Notes under the pieces: model-generated
The model's input: the letters and a program-made list of their open reading frames with translations, nothing else
Database searches by the model: none
Told to the model about the DNA's origin: nothing
NCBI GenBank assembly: GCA_048499435.1
Contig: JASNZW010000001.1
Coordinates: 310,001 to 374,000 of the forward strand
DNA: 64,000 nucleotides
DNA from: DAOTWC01 sp048499435
GTDB lineage: Bacteria > Chloroflexota > Anaerolineae > Aggregatilineales > Phototrophicaceae
Direction of reading: 5' to 3'
Made by a program: the position numbers and the translations under genes
Part shown: positions 1-8,233 of the stretch, one piece after another
How positions within the stretch are numbered: position 1 is the stretch's first letter
Layout of the letters: each line of letters begins with the position of its first letter

Positions 1-14
1 GAGACTGAACGTTT

Positions 15-614
15 TTGACCGCCTCTGCATCATCCAATGGCCGCCTGACCGCCGCCGCGCTGCTGGCTGAACTCGACACGCGGCCCGCCGACGGCGCGCA
101 CCTGACCGCGCTGGCGCAGTTCTACCTGGACGCCGCGACAACCGACGCTGACCGCGCCGCGCTGCGCGCCGCCGTCGCCGCGCGCCCGGCGCTGTGCGCC
201 GCTTTCGAGCGCTTTTACCGTGAGGACACGCCAGAGCGCGACCCGCTGCGCTATTTTGTCCTCAGCCTGGCGATGATCGCGCTCACCGGCGGCCAACCGC
301 GCCCGCGCCGGGCGCGCGCCGCGCTGGCTGCCCTGGCGCGCTTCGCCCGCCGCCACGCGATAGATCCACAGCCCTACCTGGCCGAAATGGAGAGCATCGC
401 CGGGCCGGAAACCGCCCACCTGTTTCGTGCCGCGCGGCGCGCCCCCGGCCGCCGCTATATCCTGCTGCACGGTCTGCTGCTGGCGCTGCTCGCCGGCGGC
501 GCGCTGCTGTTCGAAACGGCGCTGTCGGGGATGCTGCGCGCCGGCGCACTGCTGGCCCTGCTGGCTGTGGTCGCCGCCGGCCAGCTCTACCTGCTTTACC
601 GCCGCTATGGCTGA
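15..614 (+). CDS. Small membrane protein of unknown function
   Basis: No family is recognised. The 199-residue product has an Ala/Arg-rich soluble N-terminal part of about 150 residues, a basic stretch (RRAPGRR) and then two closely spaced hydrophobic segments (about residues 150-168 and 172-193), so it is probably a membrane-anchored cytoplasmic domain. An in-frame TGA lies at 6-8, so the gene begins inside the window. The best start is the TTG at 15, although no clear Shine-Dalgarno site precedes it. Its stop overlaps the ATG of the next gene by eight bases, which suggests translational coupling to the YgjP-type metallopeptidase. The reading frame is convincing but the function is unknown. 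Confidence 0.7.
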   Translation: MTASASSNGRLTAAALLAELDTRPADGAHLTALAQFYLDAATTDADRAALRAAVAARPALCAAFERFYREDTPERDPLRYFVLSLAMIALTGGQPRPRRARAALAALARFARRHAIDPQPYLAEMESIAGPETAHLFRAARRAPGRRYILLHGLLLALLAGGALLFETALSGMLRAGALLALLAVVAAGQLYLLYRRYG

Positions 615-1107
615 TACACCAGCCGACGGCATCCGGGTGCTGGTGCGTCACCAGCGCCGCACCAGCCTGATGATGCGCGCCACCCACGCCGGCATCGAAG
701 TCTATGTGCCGCTGTGGCTGCCGAAAGACAGCCGGACGGTGCGGGCGTTTATCGCGCAGGGGCTGGAGCAGCTTGCCGACAAAGTGCCGCCCACCCCGCC
801 CGAACAGACCAGCCCGGCGGCGCTGCGCGCCCTGGTGGACACGTGGGCGGCGCGCATGGCGGCGCCGCCGGCCCGCGTGACGCTGCGCGCCATGCAGCGC
901 AAATGGGGGTCATGCTCGAAGCGCGGGCACATCACGCTGAACACGGCGCTGTGCTGGCTGCCGCCGCGCCTGGCCGAATACGTGGTGGTGCACGAGCTGG
1001 CGCACCTGCGCGTGTTTAATCATGGCCGCGAATTCAAGGCGCTGCTGCGCCAGCACCTGCCTGATTGGGAAGAACGCGCGCGCGACCTGCGCGCCTGGCG
1101 CCTGTAG
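607..1107 (+). CDS. YgjP/DUF45-type (SprT-like) zinc metallopeptidase
   Basis: The 166-residue protein belongs to the DUF45/YgjP family of small gluzincin-like metallopeptidases. Seen in the sequence are the family hallmark WGSC at residues 100-103 and the zinc motif HELAH at 129-133, followed by the N-H (138-139) and the downstream LLRQHLPDW segment typical of the family. The start chosen is the ATG at 607, which overlaps the stop of the upstream membrane-protein gene and gives a normal N-terminus; extending upstream would only read through that gene in the wrong frame. Substrates of this family are not established. The catalytic motif is complete, so the protein is expected to be active. 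Confidence 0.88.
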   Translation: MADTPADGIRVLVRHQRRTSLMMRATHAGIEVYVPLWLPKDSRTVRAFIAQGLEQLADKVPPTPPEQTSPAALRALVDTWAARMAAPPARVTLRAMQRKWGSCSKRGHITLNTALCWLPPRLAEYVVVHELAHLRVFNHGREFKALLRQHLPDWEERARDLRAWRL

Positions 1108-1191
1108 AGCGGGCGGCCTAACAGCGTAAAAATATGCGGATTCCCTAACAAAGTAAACAATTTTTACAGTTCTTTGCAAGGTGACTGCCCT

Positions 1192-1197
1192 TATAAT
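1192..1197 (+). promoter_or_regulatory. Probable -10 box (TATAAT)
   Basis: A perfect TATAAT sits about 110 bases ahead of the ATG at 1308, in a locally AT-rich stretch within an otherwise GC-rich 200-base gap. No good -35 is placed at 16-18 bases. The gap between 1107 and 1308 holds nothing else recognisable apart from a GGAG ribosome site just ahead of the ATG. Confidence 0.5.
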
Positions 1198-1307
1198 GCG
1201 ATAGATCAGATCGCCGCCGCGCAGGTGTTTGCGCGCCGCGTTCATTCGCGCAATGTCTTCTTCGTTCCCGGCAAGGCATTGCCATTAGACGTAACTGGAG
1301 CAGCGCA

Positions 1308-4300
1308 ATGTCTACGTTCTCAGCCCATCGGCGCCCACGCGCCTTAGCTGCCCTCACTCTGCTGCTGCTCTCGCTTCAACTGGCGGGCGCGCTGGCGCAG
1401 GACACCCCGCCCACCGCGCCGCCCGAAACGACGGCGACGCTCGTACCGCCAACGGCGGCCAGCACGCCCACGCCCGCGCCCACGGAGCCAGCCACCGCGA
1501 CCGCTGTCCCGCCCACCGCTACGCCTGCGCCTGAAACTGCCAGCGAGACGCCGCTGCCGGAAACAACCGGCGAACCCGCGCCCGAAACCACCGACGAAGC
1601 GCCCGCGACCGCCACCAACACGCCCGCCGCGCCGCCGTCCGCCACCCTTATTCCCGCCGAGCCACCGCTGGCGCTGCTGGCCAGCGATCTGTTTGAGGGC
1701 GCGGCCTTCGAGGGCTGGCTGGTGGGCGCGGGCTGGTCGCTGGCCCCGGCCGACGCAGGCCAGTCGGCGCGGACCGCCGCCGCCAGCCCGCTGGTGTGGG
1801 CCGGCGGGCCATACCTGAACGCGGCCGCGCAGGCGCGCTTCCTGCTGCCGAACGGCGGCGCGGCCGCCATCAGCGTGCGCTACAGCGCCGAAACGCTGGC
1901 CTATGCCGCCGCGCTGGCCGCCAGCGGGCAGGTCACGCTTTACCGCGCCGGCGCGCCCGTCGCCTTCGCCACCGTCGCGCCTGTCGGCCCGGATGAGTGG
2001 CGCGCGCTGCGCCTGTCTGCCATTAACGACGTCGTGCGCGTCAGCGTTAACGGCGTCGAGGTCATCGCCTGGGGCGATACCGCGCCGCTGCCGCCCGGTT
2101 CGGTCGCGCTGGCGGTGGCCGGCCTGCCGGTTGACGGCAGCGCCCTGGCCGACGACTTCGGCCTGTGGGTCCCGGTGAGCGAGCTGGCGCTCTACCCGAC
2201 GCCGACGCCGCTGCCGACCGCGACAGCGGCAGCGACGGCAACGCCGCTGCCGACGCTCATCCCGCTAACCCCCACCGTAGAGATCACGGCGGAGCCAGAG
2301 GCTACCGATGAAGCCGCCAGCACCGCGACGCCCGCGCCGGAAATCACCGCGGAACCGGAGGCTACCGACGAAGCCGCCAGCACCGCGACACCCGCGCCAG
2401 AGATCACGGTGGAGCCGGAGGCTACCGACGAAGCCGCCAGCACCGCGACACCCGCGCCGGAGATCACGGCGGAGCCGGAAGCCACTGACGGGCCAACGCC
2501 AACCCCCGACGATGCGCTGGTCGGGCCGGACGGCAAATCGCTGACGCTCAACCAGGTGGATGAGCCGGTGGCCGGCCTGGCCGCCGCTGAGGACCTGCCG
2601 GCGGGCGCGATTCTCATCCCCGCCATCCCCTTCAGCGCCAGCGGCACGACCGACCGCACCGATCTTGGCGCGGCGGGTGAGCCAGCGCCGACCTGCGGTT
2701 TCAACATCACGCGCACGCTGTGGTACCGGTTCGTCGTGCCCGCCACCGGCCCGTACACCATCACCAGCGCCGGCAGCGCCTTCGACACCATCCTGGCCGC
2801 CTATACCGACCCGTTCAGCGCGCCCGCCGTCAGCGTCGGCTGCAACGACGACGCCAGCCCGTCCGACCTGACTTCGCGCCTGAACCTGAACCTGACGGCT
2901 GGCCAGACAATCTACATTCAACTGGGCGGGTACAACGGCTTCTCTGGCCCGTACACGCTGCGCGTGCAGCAGACCAATGTGCCGCTGCCCTGGCCAGTGC
3001 GTCAGCTCACGCCGCCCTACGCCGGCACACTGTGGGACACAGACGGCACAGCGAACATAACGTTCACCTGGACGCCGCTGGCGACCGGGACGGTCTACGA
3101 GCCGGCCAGCTATCACCTCCAGGTGGCGCGCAACGCCGCGTTCACCGACCTGGTTTACGACGACAGCGGGCTGGCCACGCGCGACGCGACTCGCGCTTTC
3201 GACACGTCAGGGGCCTATTTCTGGCGCGTGCGCGGCCTGAACGTCAACGGGCAGCCGGGGGCGTGGAGCGCCGCCTGGCTGTTCTACGTCAACACAGCGC
3301 CCGCCGCGCCGACGCTCTACCTCCCGGCTGACGCCAGCGTCACCACGCTCGCCCGCCCAACCCTGATCTGGCTGCCCACCGCCGGCGCCAGCGCTTACCG
3401 CATCGACGTTTCCACCGACCCGCTGTTCAGCGCCTTCACGCTCGAAAACCAGCCCGCCGCCGCTAACTACCTGGCGCTCCCCGCCGCCCTCGCCCAGGGC
3501 CGCTACTTCTGGCGCGTCCAGGCCCTTGACGCCGCCGGCAACCTCAGCCCGGAGAGCGCCGCCTTCACGCTCGACATCAACTTCGGCTACCTCCCGGCCC
3601 CCAACGCCGTCTTTACCACCTATCCCACCCTGCCCACCGCCCGCCCAACCTTCGCCTGGCTCCCCACGCCCGGCGCGGCCTACACGCTCGAAATCGCCAC
3701 CAGCGACACCTTCGGCGCCAGCATCGTCTACAGCGCCGCCCTCACCATCCATTACCACACCCTCCCGCTGGCCAACGCCCTGCCCGATGGTGTCTACTTC
3801 TGGCGCGTCCGCCTCAACGGCGAAACCCTGCCCGCGCCCATCTTCCACCGCTTCACCGTCAGCCCGCCGCCCGCGCCCGCACCCCTCCAGACCGCCCCGG
3901 CTTACGCTGCCCAGCTCAGCAGCCCCGCCCCGGCCCTCGCCTGGAACCCCGTCACCGCTGCCGGCGGCCCCTTCGCCTACGAACTCCAGCTCGACCGTTC
4001 AGCCGTGTTCACCTCGCCCGCCCTGCTCACCTTCACCCAGGCCAGCGGCGTCACCGACACCGGCTTCACCGTCCCCGGCCCGCTGGGCGACGGCCTCTGG
4101 TTCTGGCGCGTCCGCGTCACCAACGCCCAGGGCCGCCCCGGCCTCTGGAGTCCTGTCCGCATCTTCTACGTGGACACCGTCGCCCCGCCCGCGCCCACGC
4201 TCTACCTCCCGGCTGACGCCAGCGTCGCGTATACGCAGCAGCCGGCGTTTATCTGGCTGCCGACGGTTGGCGCTGTCCGCTATGAGATCGCGCTCAGCAC

Positions 4301-4745
4301 CAACCCGGCCTTTACCGCGCCGCTGCTGGCGGCGGCCGTGCGGAACAGCTTCGTGCCGACCGGCCCGCTGCTGCTCACGACCTATTCCTGGCGGGTGCGC
4401 GCCTTCGACGCCGCCGGCAACGTTTCCGCGTGGAGCGACGCGCGCACACTCAAGGTTGAATCGCCGGTCTACGCCGCGCCAATCCTCAACCGCTACGCCG
4501 CCGCGCCAACGCTCACGTGGACGCCGATTAGCTGGGCGCAGGCTTATCACGTTCAGGTGGCGCAGGACGCGGCCTTCACCCAGTTAGCCTACGATAATCA
4601 GGCGCTGCCCGCTGGCACGCTGCAAGCCACGCCGGGGACGCTGCCCGATGGGGCTTACTACTGGCGCGTCCGCGCTCGCAGCGCCGCCGCTGCCTGGGGC
4701 TGGTGGAGCACGGCCGGCATGTTCCTGGTTGACAGCGGCCCGTAA
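1308..4745 (+). CDS. Large secreted WRVR-repeat (fibronectin-III-like) protein
   Basis: The 1145-residue product has a Sec signal peptide (basic start, hydrophobic core, cleavage near LAQD at about residue 30). It then has a Thr/Pro/Glu-rich linker, a beta-sandwich region of the DUF1080/laminin-G sort at about 120-290, and a second low-complexity linker with a 20-residue tandem repeat at about 325-400. A PPC-like domain follows at about 415-555. The C-terminal half is six beta-sandwich modules, each ending in a YFWRV(R/Q)-type strand and a W(S/A) motif. No catalytic residues are seen, so it is probably a cell-surface adhesive or carbohydrate-contacting protein. The ATG at 1308 follows GGAG. 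The same module type closes the next gene. Family assignment is by pattern only. Confidence 0.8.
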   Translation: MSTFSAHRRPRALAALTLLLLSLQLAGALAQDTPPTAPPETTATLVPPTAASTPTPAPTEPATATAVPPTATPAPETASETPLPETTGEPAPETTDEAPATATNTPAAPPSATLIPAEPPLALLASDLFEGAAFEGWLVGAGWSLAPADAGQSARTAAASPLVWAGGPYLNAAAQARFLLPNGGAAAISVRYSAETLAYAAALAASGQVTLYRAGAPVAFATVAPVGPDEWRALRLSAINDVVRVSVNGVEVIAWGDTAPLPPGSVALAVAGLPVDGSALADDFGLWVPVSELALYPTPTPLPTATAAATATPLPTLIPLTPTVEITAEPEATDEAASTATPAPEITAEPEATDEAASTATPAPEITVEPEATDEAASTATPAPEITAEPEATDGPTPTPDDALVGPDGKSLTLNQVDEPVAGLAAAEDLPAGAILIPAIPFSASGTTDRTDLGAAGEPAPTCGFNITRTLWYRFVVPATGPYTITSAGSAFDTILAAYTDPFSAPAVSVGCNDDASPSDLTSRLNLNLTAGQTIYIQLGGYNGFSGPYTLRVQQTNVPLPWPVRQLTPPYAGTLWDTDGTANITFTWTPLATGTVYEPASYHLQVARNAAFTDLVYDDSGLATRDATRAFDTSGAYFWRVRGLNVNGQPGAWSAAWLFYVNTAPAAPTLYLPADASVTTLARPTLIWLPTAGASAYRIDVSTDPLFSAFTLENQPAAANYLALPAALAQGRYFWRVQALDAAGNLSPESAAFTLDINFGYLPAPNAVFTTYPTLPTARPTFAWLPTPGAAYTLEIATSDTFGASIVYSAALTIHYHTLPLANALPDGVYFWRVRLNGETLPAPIFHRFTVSPPPAPAPLQTAPAYAAQLSSPAPALAWNPVTAAGGPFAYELQLDRSAVFTSPALLTFTQASGVTDTGFTVPGPLGDGLWFWRVRVTNAQGRPGLWSPVRIFYVDTVAPPAPTLYLPADASVAYTQQPAFIWLPTVGAVRYEIALSTNPAFTAPLLAAAVRNSFVPTGPLLLTTYSWRVRAFDAAGNVSAWSDARTLKVESPVYAAPILNRYAAAPTLTWTPISWAQAYHVQVAQDAAFTQLAYDNQALPAGTLQATPGTLPDGAYYWRVRARSAAAAWGWWSTAGMFLVDSGP
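2280..2490 (+). repeat. 60-bp in-frame tandem repeat, about 3.5 copies
   Basis: Three full copies and one partial copy of a 60-base unit encode the 20-residue block EITAEPEATDEAASTATPAP. Copies begin near 2280, 2340, 2400 and 2460 and differ by only a few bases, so the array is young or is being homogenised. It lies in the linker between the first beta-sandwich and the PPC-like domain of the secreted protein, where copy number changes would stay in frame and only alter spacer length. Confidence 0.9.
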
Positions 4746-4763
4746 CAAGGTAGAGGTATCGGC

Positions 4764-7700
4764 ATGAAGTTATTCGCGCGGCGCTGGCTGCTGCTGCTGA
4801 CCGCTGTTACAGCCCTGTTAACAGCCCTTATCGGCGGCGGCGCGCTGCGCCCGCCAACCGCGCCTGCCGCCCGGCAGCAGGCCGCGCCGCCCACCGCCGT
4901 GACAGCCACGCCCGCACGCGCCGCTGACGACGCGCCGGCGGCGCCCGCCCAGGCTGCCAGCGCCATGCCGCCCACCAGCCAGCCCACGCTCGCGCCGCCC
5001 ACCGCGCGCGCCCTGGAGAACACGCCCAGCGCGCCGACCACCGCGGCCAGCGAGCCGGTGACGCTGCCCGTTCCGGCGGAGCCAGCGCCGGGGCAGGCCG
5101 TGATCACCTTCGCGCCCGATGCGTCCCCCGCCGAGCGCCGCGCCTATCTCGCCGCCGCCGGCGCGACTGTCCAGCAGGAAATCGGCCCGCTGAACGCGGT
5201 GGTCGTCAGCCTGCCGTCCGCCGCGCCGCTGCCGCCGTCGCCGGTGGTCGCCGCCGCCGAGCCGGACTTCCTGGTGGTGGCGCTGCAAAGCGCCCCGGTG
5301 GACGACCCACTGTACCCGCAGCAGTGGGCGCTGCCCGTGATCGGCGCGCCCGCGGCCTGGGCGGCGCTGCCCGCCGCCGCGCCGCCGGTCACCGTCGCCG
5401 TGATTGACAGCGGTATCTGCGCCGACCACCCGGACCTGGCCGGGCGCGTGCTGCCGGGCTGGGACTTCGTTGAGAACGACGCCGACCCGCAGGACCCATT
5501 CGGTCACGGCTGCGCCGTCGCCGGCGTGATCGCCGCCGCGCACGACGGCGCGGGCATGGTGGGCGTCGCGCCCCACGCCCGCATTCTGCCGCTGCGCGTG
5601 CTCGACGCGCAGGGCACGGGCGTCTACTCCAATGTGGCCGCCGCCATCACCCAGGCCGCCGACCTGGGCGCGCAGATCATCAACCTCAGCCTGGGCGGGT
5701 CGTCGCCCTCAACCGTGCTGGCCGACGCGGTGGATTACGCGGTGGCACGCGGCGTGACCGTGATCGCCGCCGCTGGCAACACCGGCGGCAGCGTGCTCTA
5801 CCCGGCGGCGCTGGCCCCGGTGGTGGCGGTTGCCGCAGTTGACCCGAACTTGCAGCGCAGCAGCTTCAGCAGCTACGGCCCGGAAATAGACCTGTACGCG
5901 CCGGGGCACGACATCCTCACGACCCGGCCCGGCGGCGCTTACGCCGCGCTCAGCGGCACGTCGTTCGCCGCGCCGCAGGTCGCCGGCGTCGCTGCGCTGG
6001 AGCTGGCGCTGGGCCGCCAGCTAGCGCTCACCGGCGGCGTGGTCGCGGTCGGCGGCGGGACCGTCGCCGTCGTTGACCCTACGCCGGTCATGCCTGACAC
6101 GCCCGCTGGCGAGCTGCCCGATTCACAGTGGCCGGGCGGGCGGCGCCCGCCGCTGCGCGTGATGGTTCCGCACCCCGATGTCGCCGCGCGGATGGCCGCC
6201 GAAGCCACCAGCATGGACCAATTGTTCCCGCAGATGGCGCGCACCGGCGCGTTCGAGCCTGGGCCGCGCATCATCTCGTCCCAGGTGGGGACGTTCAAGG
6301 CGCTGGCGCTGCTGGTGGAGTTCAGCGACCAGCCGCACAACGCCGGCATCGCCGTCACCAGCTTCGATTCGCTGCTGTTCAGCCCTGAGCCAGGCGTGAA
6401 CTCCGTCCGCAATTACTACCGCGAGACATCTTACAACCAGCTTGACGTTATCGGCGTCACGCTGCCCAGCGCCATCGGCTGGCGCGCCGCGCCGCAGCCC
6501 AAAGGCTACTACGTTAACAATCAGAACTGTCTCGGCGACTCGTTCGACCTGGTCTTTCCCTATTACAGCTACCCCAACAACTGCCAGCGCCTGGTCGAGG
6601 ATTTAGTGCAGGCCGTCGATGCGGTGGTCAACTTCGCGCAGTACGACAACAACGGCGACGGCTGGGTGGACACGCTGATCGTCATTCACGCCGGGCGCGG
6701 CGCCGAGGTCACCGGCAGCGCGGCTGATATCTGGTCGCATCAGTGGGGCGTCGTCTACCCGCCGCTGGTGGATGGCGTGCGCGTGGGCGGCTACACCATG
6801 CAGCCGGAATATTTATACATACCCAACGACCTGACCATCGGCGTGCTGGCGCACGAGCTGGGCCACGCCTTCGGCCTGCCGGACCTCTACGACCTCGATT
6901 CTTCATCGTCCGGCATCGGCAACTGGAGCCTGATGAGCGGCGGCTCGTGGAACGGGCCGACTGGCAGCGGCGACAGGCCGGCGCACCTCGACGCCTGGTC
7001 AAAAGCCTTCATGGGCTTCACAGCGCCCCAGGTGATCGCCAGCTCGCAGGCGCTGACGCTGCCCGCCGCTGTCACCAGCCAGGTCGCTTACCGCATCAAC
7101 ACCAGCCGGGCCGGCGAGTATTTCCTGGTCGAAAACCGGCAGAAGGTCGGCTACGACGCTTATCTGCCCGGCGCGGGGCTGCTGATCTGGCACGTTGACG
7201 AAGCAGTCACCGGCAGCAATAAAACCGAATGCGGCCAGCTTAACAACTGGCTGTGCGGCGCCAATCACTTCCGCGTGGCGCTGGAACAGGCCGACGGCGC
7301 GTTTGACCTGGAATACAAGCGCAACGGCGGCGACGCCAGCGACCCATTCCCCGGCATCGGCGGCCGCCGCGAGTTCAGCCCGACCACCCTGCCCAACACC
7401 AGTTCCTACTACACGAACGCCACCCAGTTCTTCGGCCTGTTCGATATCAGCAACCCCGGCCTGACCATGACCGCGCAGTTCCGAATAATCGTGTCGCCGC
7501 CCAACGCCGCGCCCGCCCGCAACCGCGTCACCACCGACCAGCCGCTGCTGACCTGGGGCCGCGTGACCGACGCGCTGGCTTATCAGGTGCAGGTGGCGCG
7601 CAGCCCGGCGTTCGCGGGGGCCGTTACCTATGAGGCCGGGAGCGCCCGGCAGGCGCTGGTCAGCGCGCCCGACGAAGGCGTATACTACTGGCGGGTGCGC

Positions 7701-7769
7701 GCGCAGTTGAGCAGCGGCGCCTGGGGTCCCTGGAGCGCCGCCGACTCGTTCACGGTTGATCTGCCCTGA
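4764..7769 (+). CDS. Secreted dual protease: subtilisin (S8) fused to M6 immune-inhibitor-A-like metalloprotease
   Basis: The 1001-residue protein starts with a Sec signal peptide and a Thr/Ala/Pro linker, then an inhibitor-I9-like propeptide region (about 115-190). The subtilisin domain has the full triad: D215 in VIDSG, H248 in FGHGC and S400 in GTSFAAP, plus the AAGN oxyanion segment. Shortly after S400 the S8 fold stops and, after a linker, an M6 domain begins (LALLVEFSD). It carries HELGH at 697-701 followed by FGLPDLYD, the M6 zinc signature. The C-terminus is one WRVR beta-sandwich module like those of the upstream gene. The start ATG follows AGGTAGAGG. Two complete protease active sites in one chain are unusual; both domains appear intact. 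A role in extracellular protein degradation is inferred. Confidence 0.9.
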   Translation: MKLFARRWLLLLTAVTALLTALIGGGALRPPTAPAARQQAAPPTAVTATPARAADDAPAAPAQAASAMPPTSQPTLAPPTARALENTPSAPTTAASEPVTLPVPAEPAPGQAVITFAPDASPAERRAYLAAAGATVQQEIGPLNAVVVSLPSAAPLPPSPVVAAAEPDFLVVALQSAPVDDPLYPQQWALPVIGAPAAWAALPAAAPPVTVAVIDSGICADHPDLAGRVLPGWDFVENDADPQDPFGHGCAVAGVIAAAHDGAGMVGVAPHARILPLRVLDAQGTGVYSNVAAAITQAADLGAQIINLSLGGSSPSTVLADAVDYAVARGVTVIAAAGNTGGSVLYPAALAPVVAVAAVDPNLQRSSFSSYGPEIDLYAPGHDILTTRPGGAYAALSGTSFAAPQVAGVAALELALGRQLALTGGVVAVGGGTVAVVDPTPVMPDTPAGELPDSQWPGGRRPPLRVMVPHPDVAARMAAEATSMDQLFPQMARTGAFEPGPRIISSQVGTFKALALLVEFSDQPHNAGIAVTSFDSLLFSPEPGVNSVRNYYRETSYNQLDVIGVTLPSAIGWRAAPQPKGYYVNNQNCLGDSFDLVFPYYSYPNNCQRLVEDLVQAVDAVVNFAQYDNNGDGWVDTLIVIHAGRGAEVTGSAADIWSHQWGVVYPPLVDGVRVGGYTMQPEYLYIPNDLTIGVLAHELGHAFGLPDLYDLDSSSSGIGNWSLMSGGSWNGPTGSGDRPAHLDAWSKAFMGFTAPQVIASSQALTLPAAVTSQVAYRINTSRAGEYFLVENRQKVGYDAYLPGAGLLIWHVDEAVTGSNKTECGQLNNWLCGANHFRVALEQADGAFDLEYKRNGGDASDPFPGIGGRREFSPTTLPNTSSYYTNATQFFGLFDISNPGLTMTAQFRIIVSPPNAAPARNRVTTDQPLLTWGRVTDALAYQVQVARSPAFAGAVTYEAGSARQALVSAPDEGVYYWRVRAQLSSGAWGPWSAADSFTVDLP

Positions 7770-7790
7770 CGCCGCTGGCGCGCCGCAGAC

Positions 7791-7820
7791 TGGACAGGCC
7801 GGCATTAAATAGGCTACACT
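7791..7820 (+). promoter_or_regulatory. Promoter: TGGACA - 18 nt - TACACT
   Basis: A -35-like TGGACA (7791-7796) is followed after 18 bases by TACACT (7815-7820), about 38 bases ahead of the TTG start of the receiver gene. TACACT recurs as a -10 box in this window. This is the only promoter-like element before the receiver/PHP pair, which probably forms one transcript. Confidence 0.5.
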
Positions 7821-7857
7821 AAAAGACCTCACTGCGCGTCAATAAGGACCGCTAACC

Positions 7858-8214
7858 TTGACCGTCGTAATGATTGTTGATGACGACCACACCACGACCA
7901 AACTGCTCCAGACACTGTTAGAGCTGGACGGCTACCAGGTAGCCGTCGCCGGTCGCGGCGCCGATGTCGTGCCGCTGGCGCAGCAGCGCGCACCCGATAT
8001 CTTTCTGATGGACTATCACCTGTCCGACGTTGATGGCGTCGAAATCATCCGCGCGCTGCGCGCGCTCCCCCAGTTCGCTGTAACGCCGATTGTTATGACC
8101 TCTGGCCTGGATGTGGAAGATGAAGCGCTGCGCGCCGGCGCTGACCGCTTCCTGCTCAAACCCTTCGAACCAGATCAACTGCCAGCCCTGTTCGACACGC
8201 TGATTGCGGGCTGA
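7858..8214 (+). CDS. Single-domain CheY-like response regulator receiver
   Basis: The 118-residue protein is a stand-alone receiver domain. It has the acidic pocket (VDDDH at 8-11), the phospho-acceptor D52 in LMDYHL, the conserved T/S at 81 (MTSG) and K101 in LLKPF. No output domain follows, so it works by protein contact. A TTG at 7858 is chosen because it follows AAGGACC and gives the normal beta-1 strand; the first ATG would remove the acidic pocket. The gene is 19 bases upstream of a PHP-AlbA_2 protein and probably cotranscribed with it, which makes that protein a candidate partner. No histidine kinase is present in the window. Confidence 0.9.
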   Translation: MTVVMIVDDDHTTTKLLQTLLELDGYQVAVAGRGADVVPLAQQRAPDIFLMDYHLSDVDGVEIIRALRALPQFAVTPIVMTSGLDVEDEALRAGADRFLLKPFEPDQLPALFDTLIAG

Positions 8215-8233
8215 CACGCCCAGCGGAGAAAGT

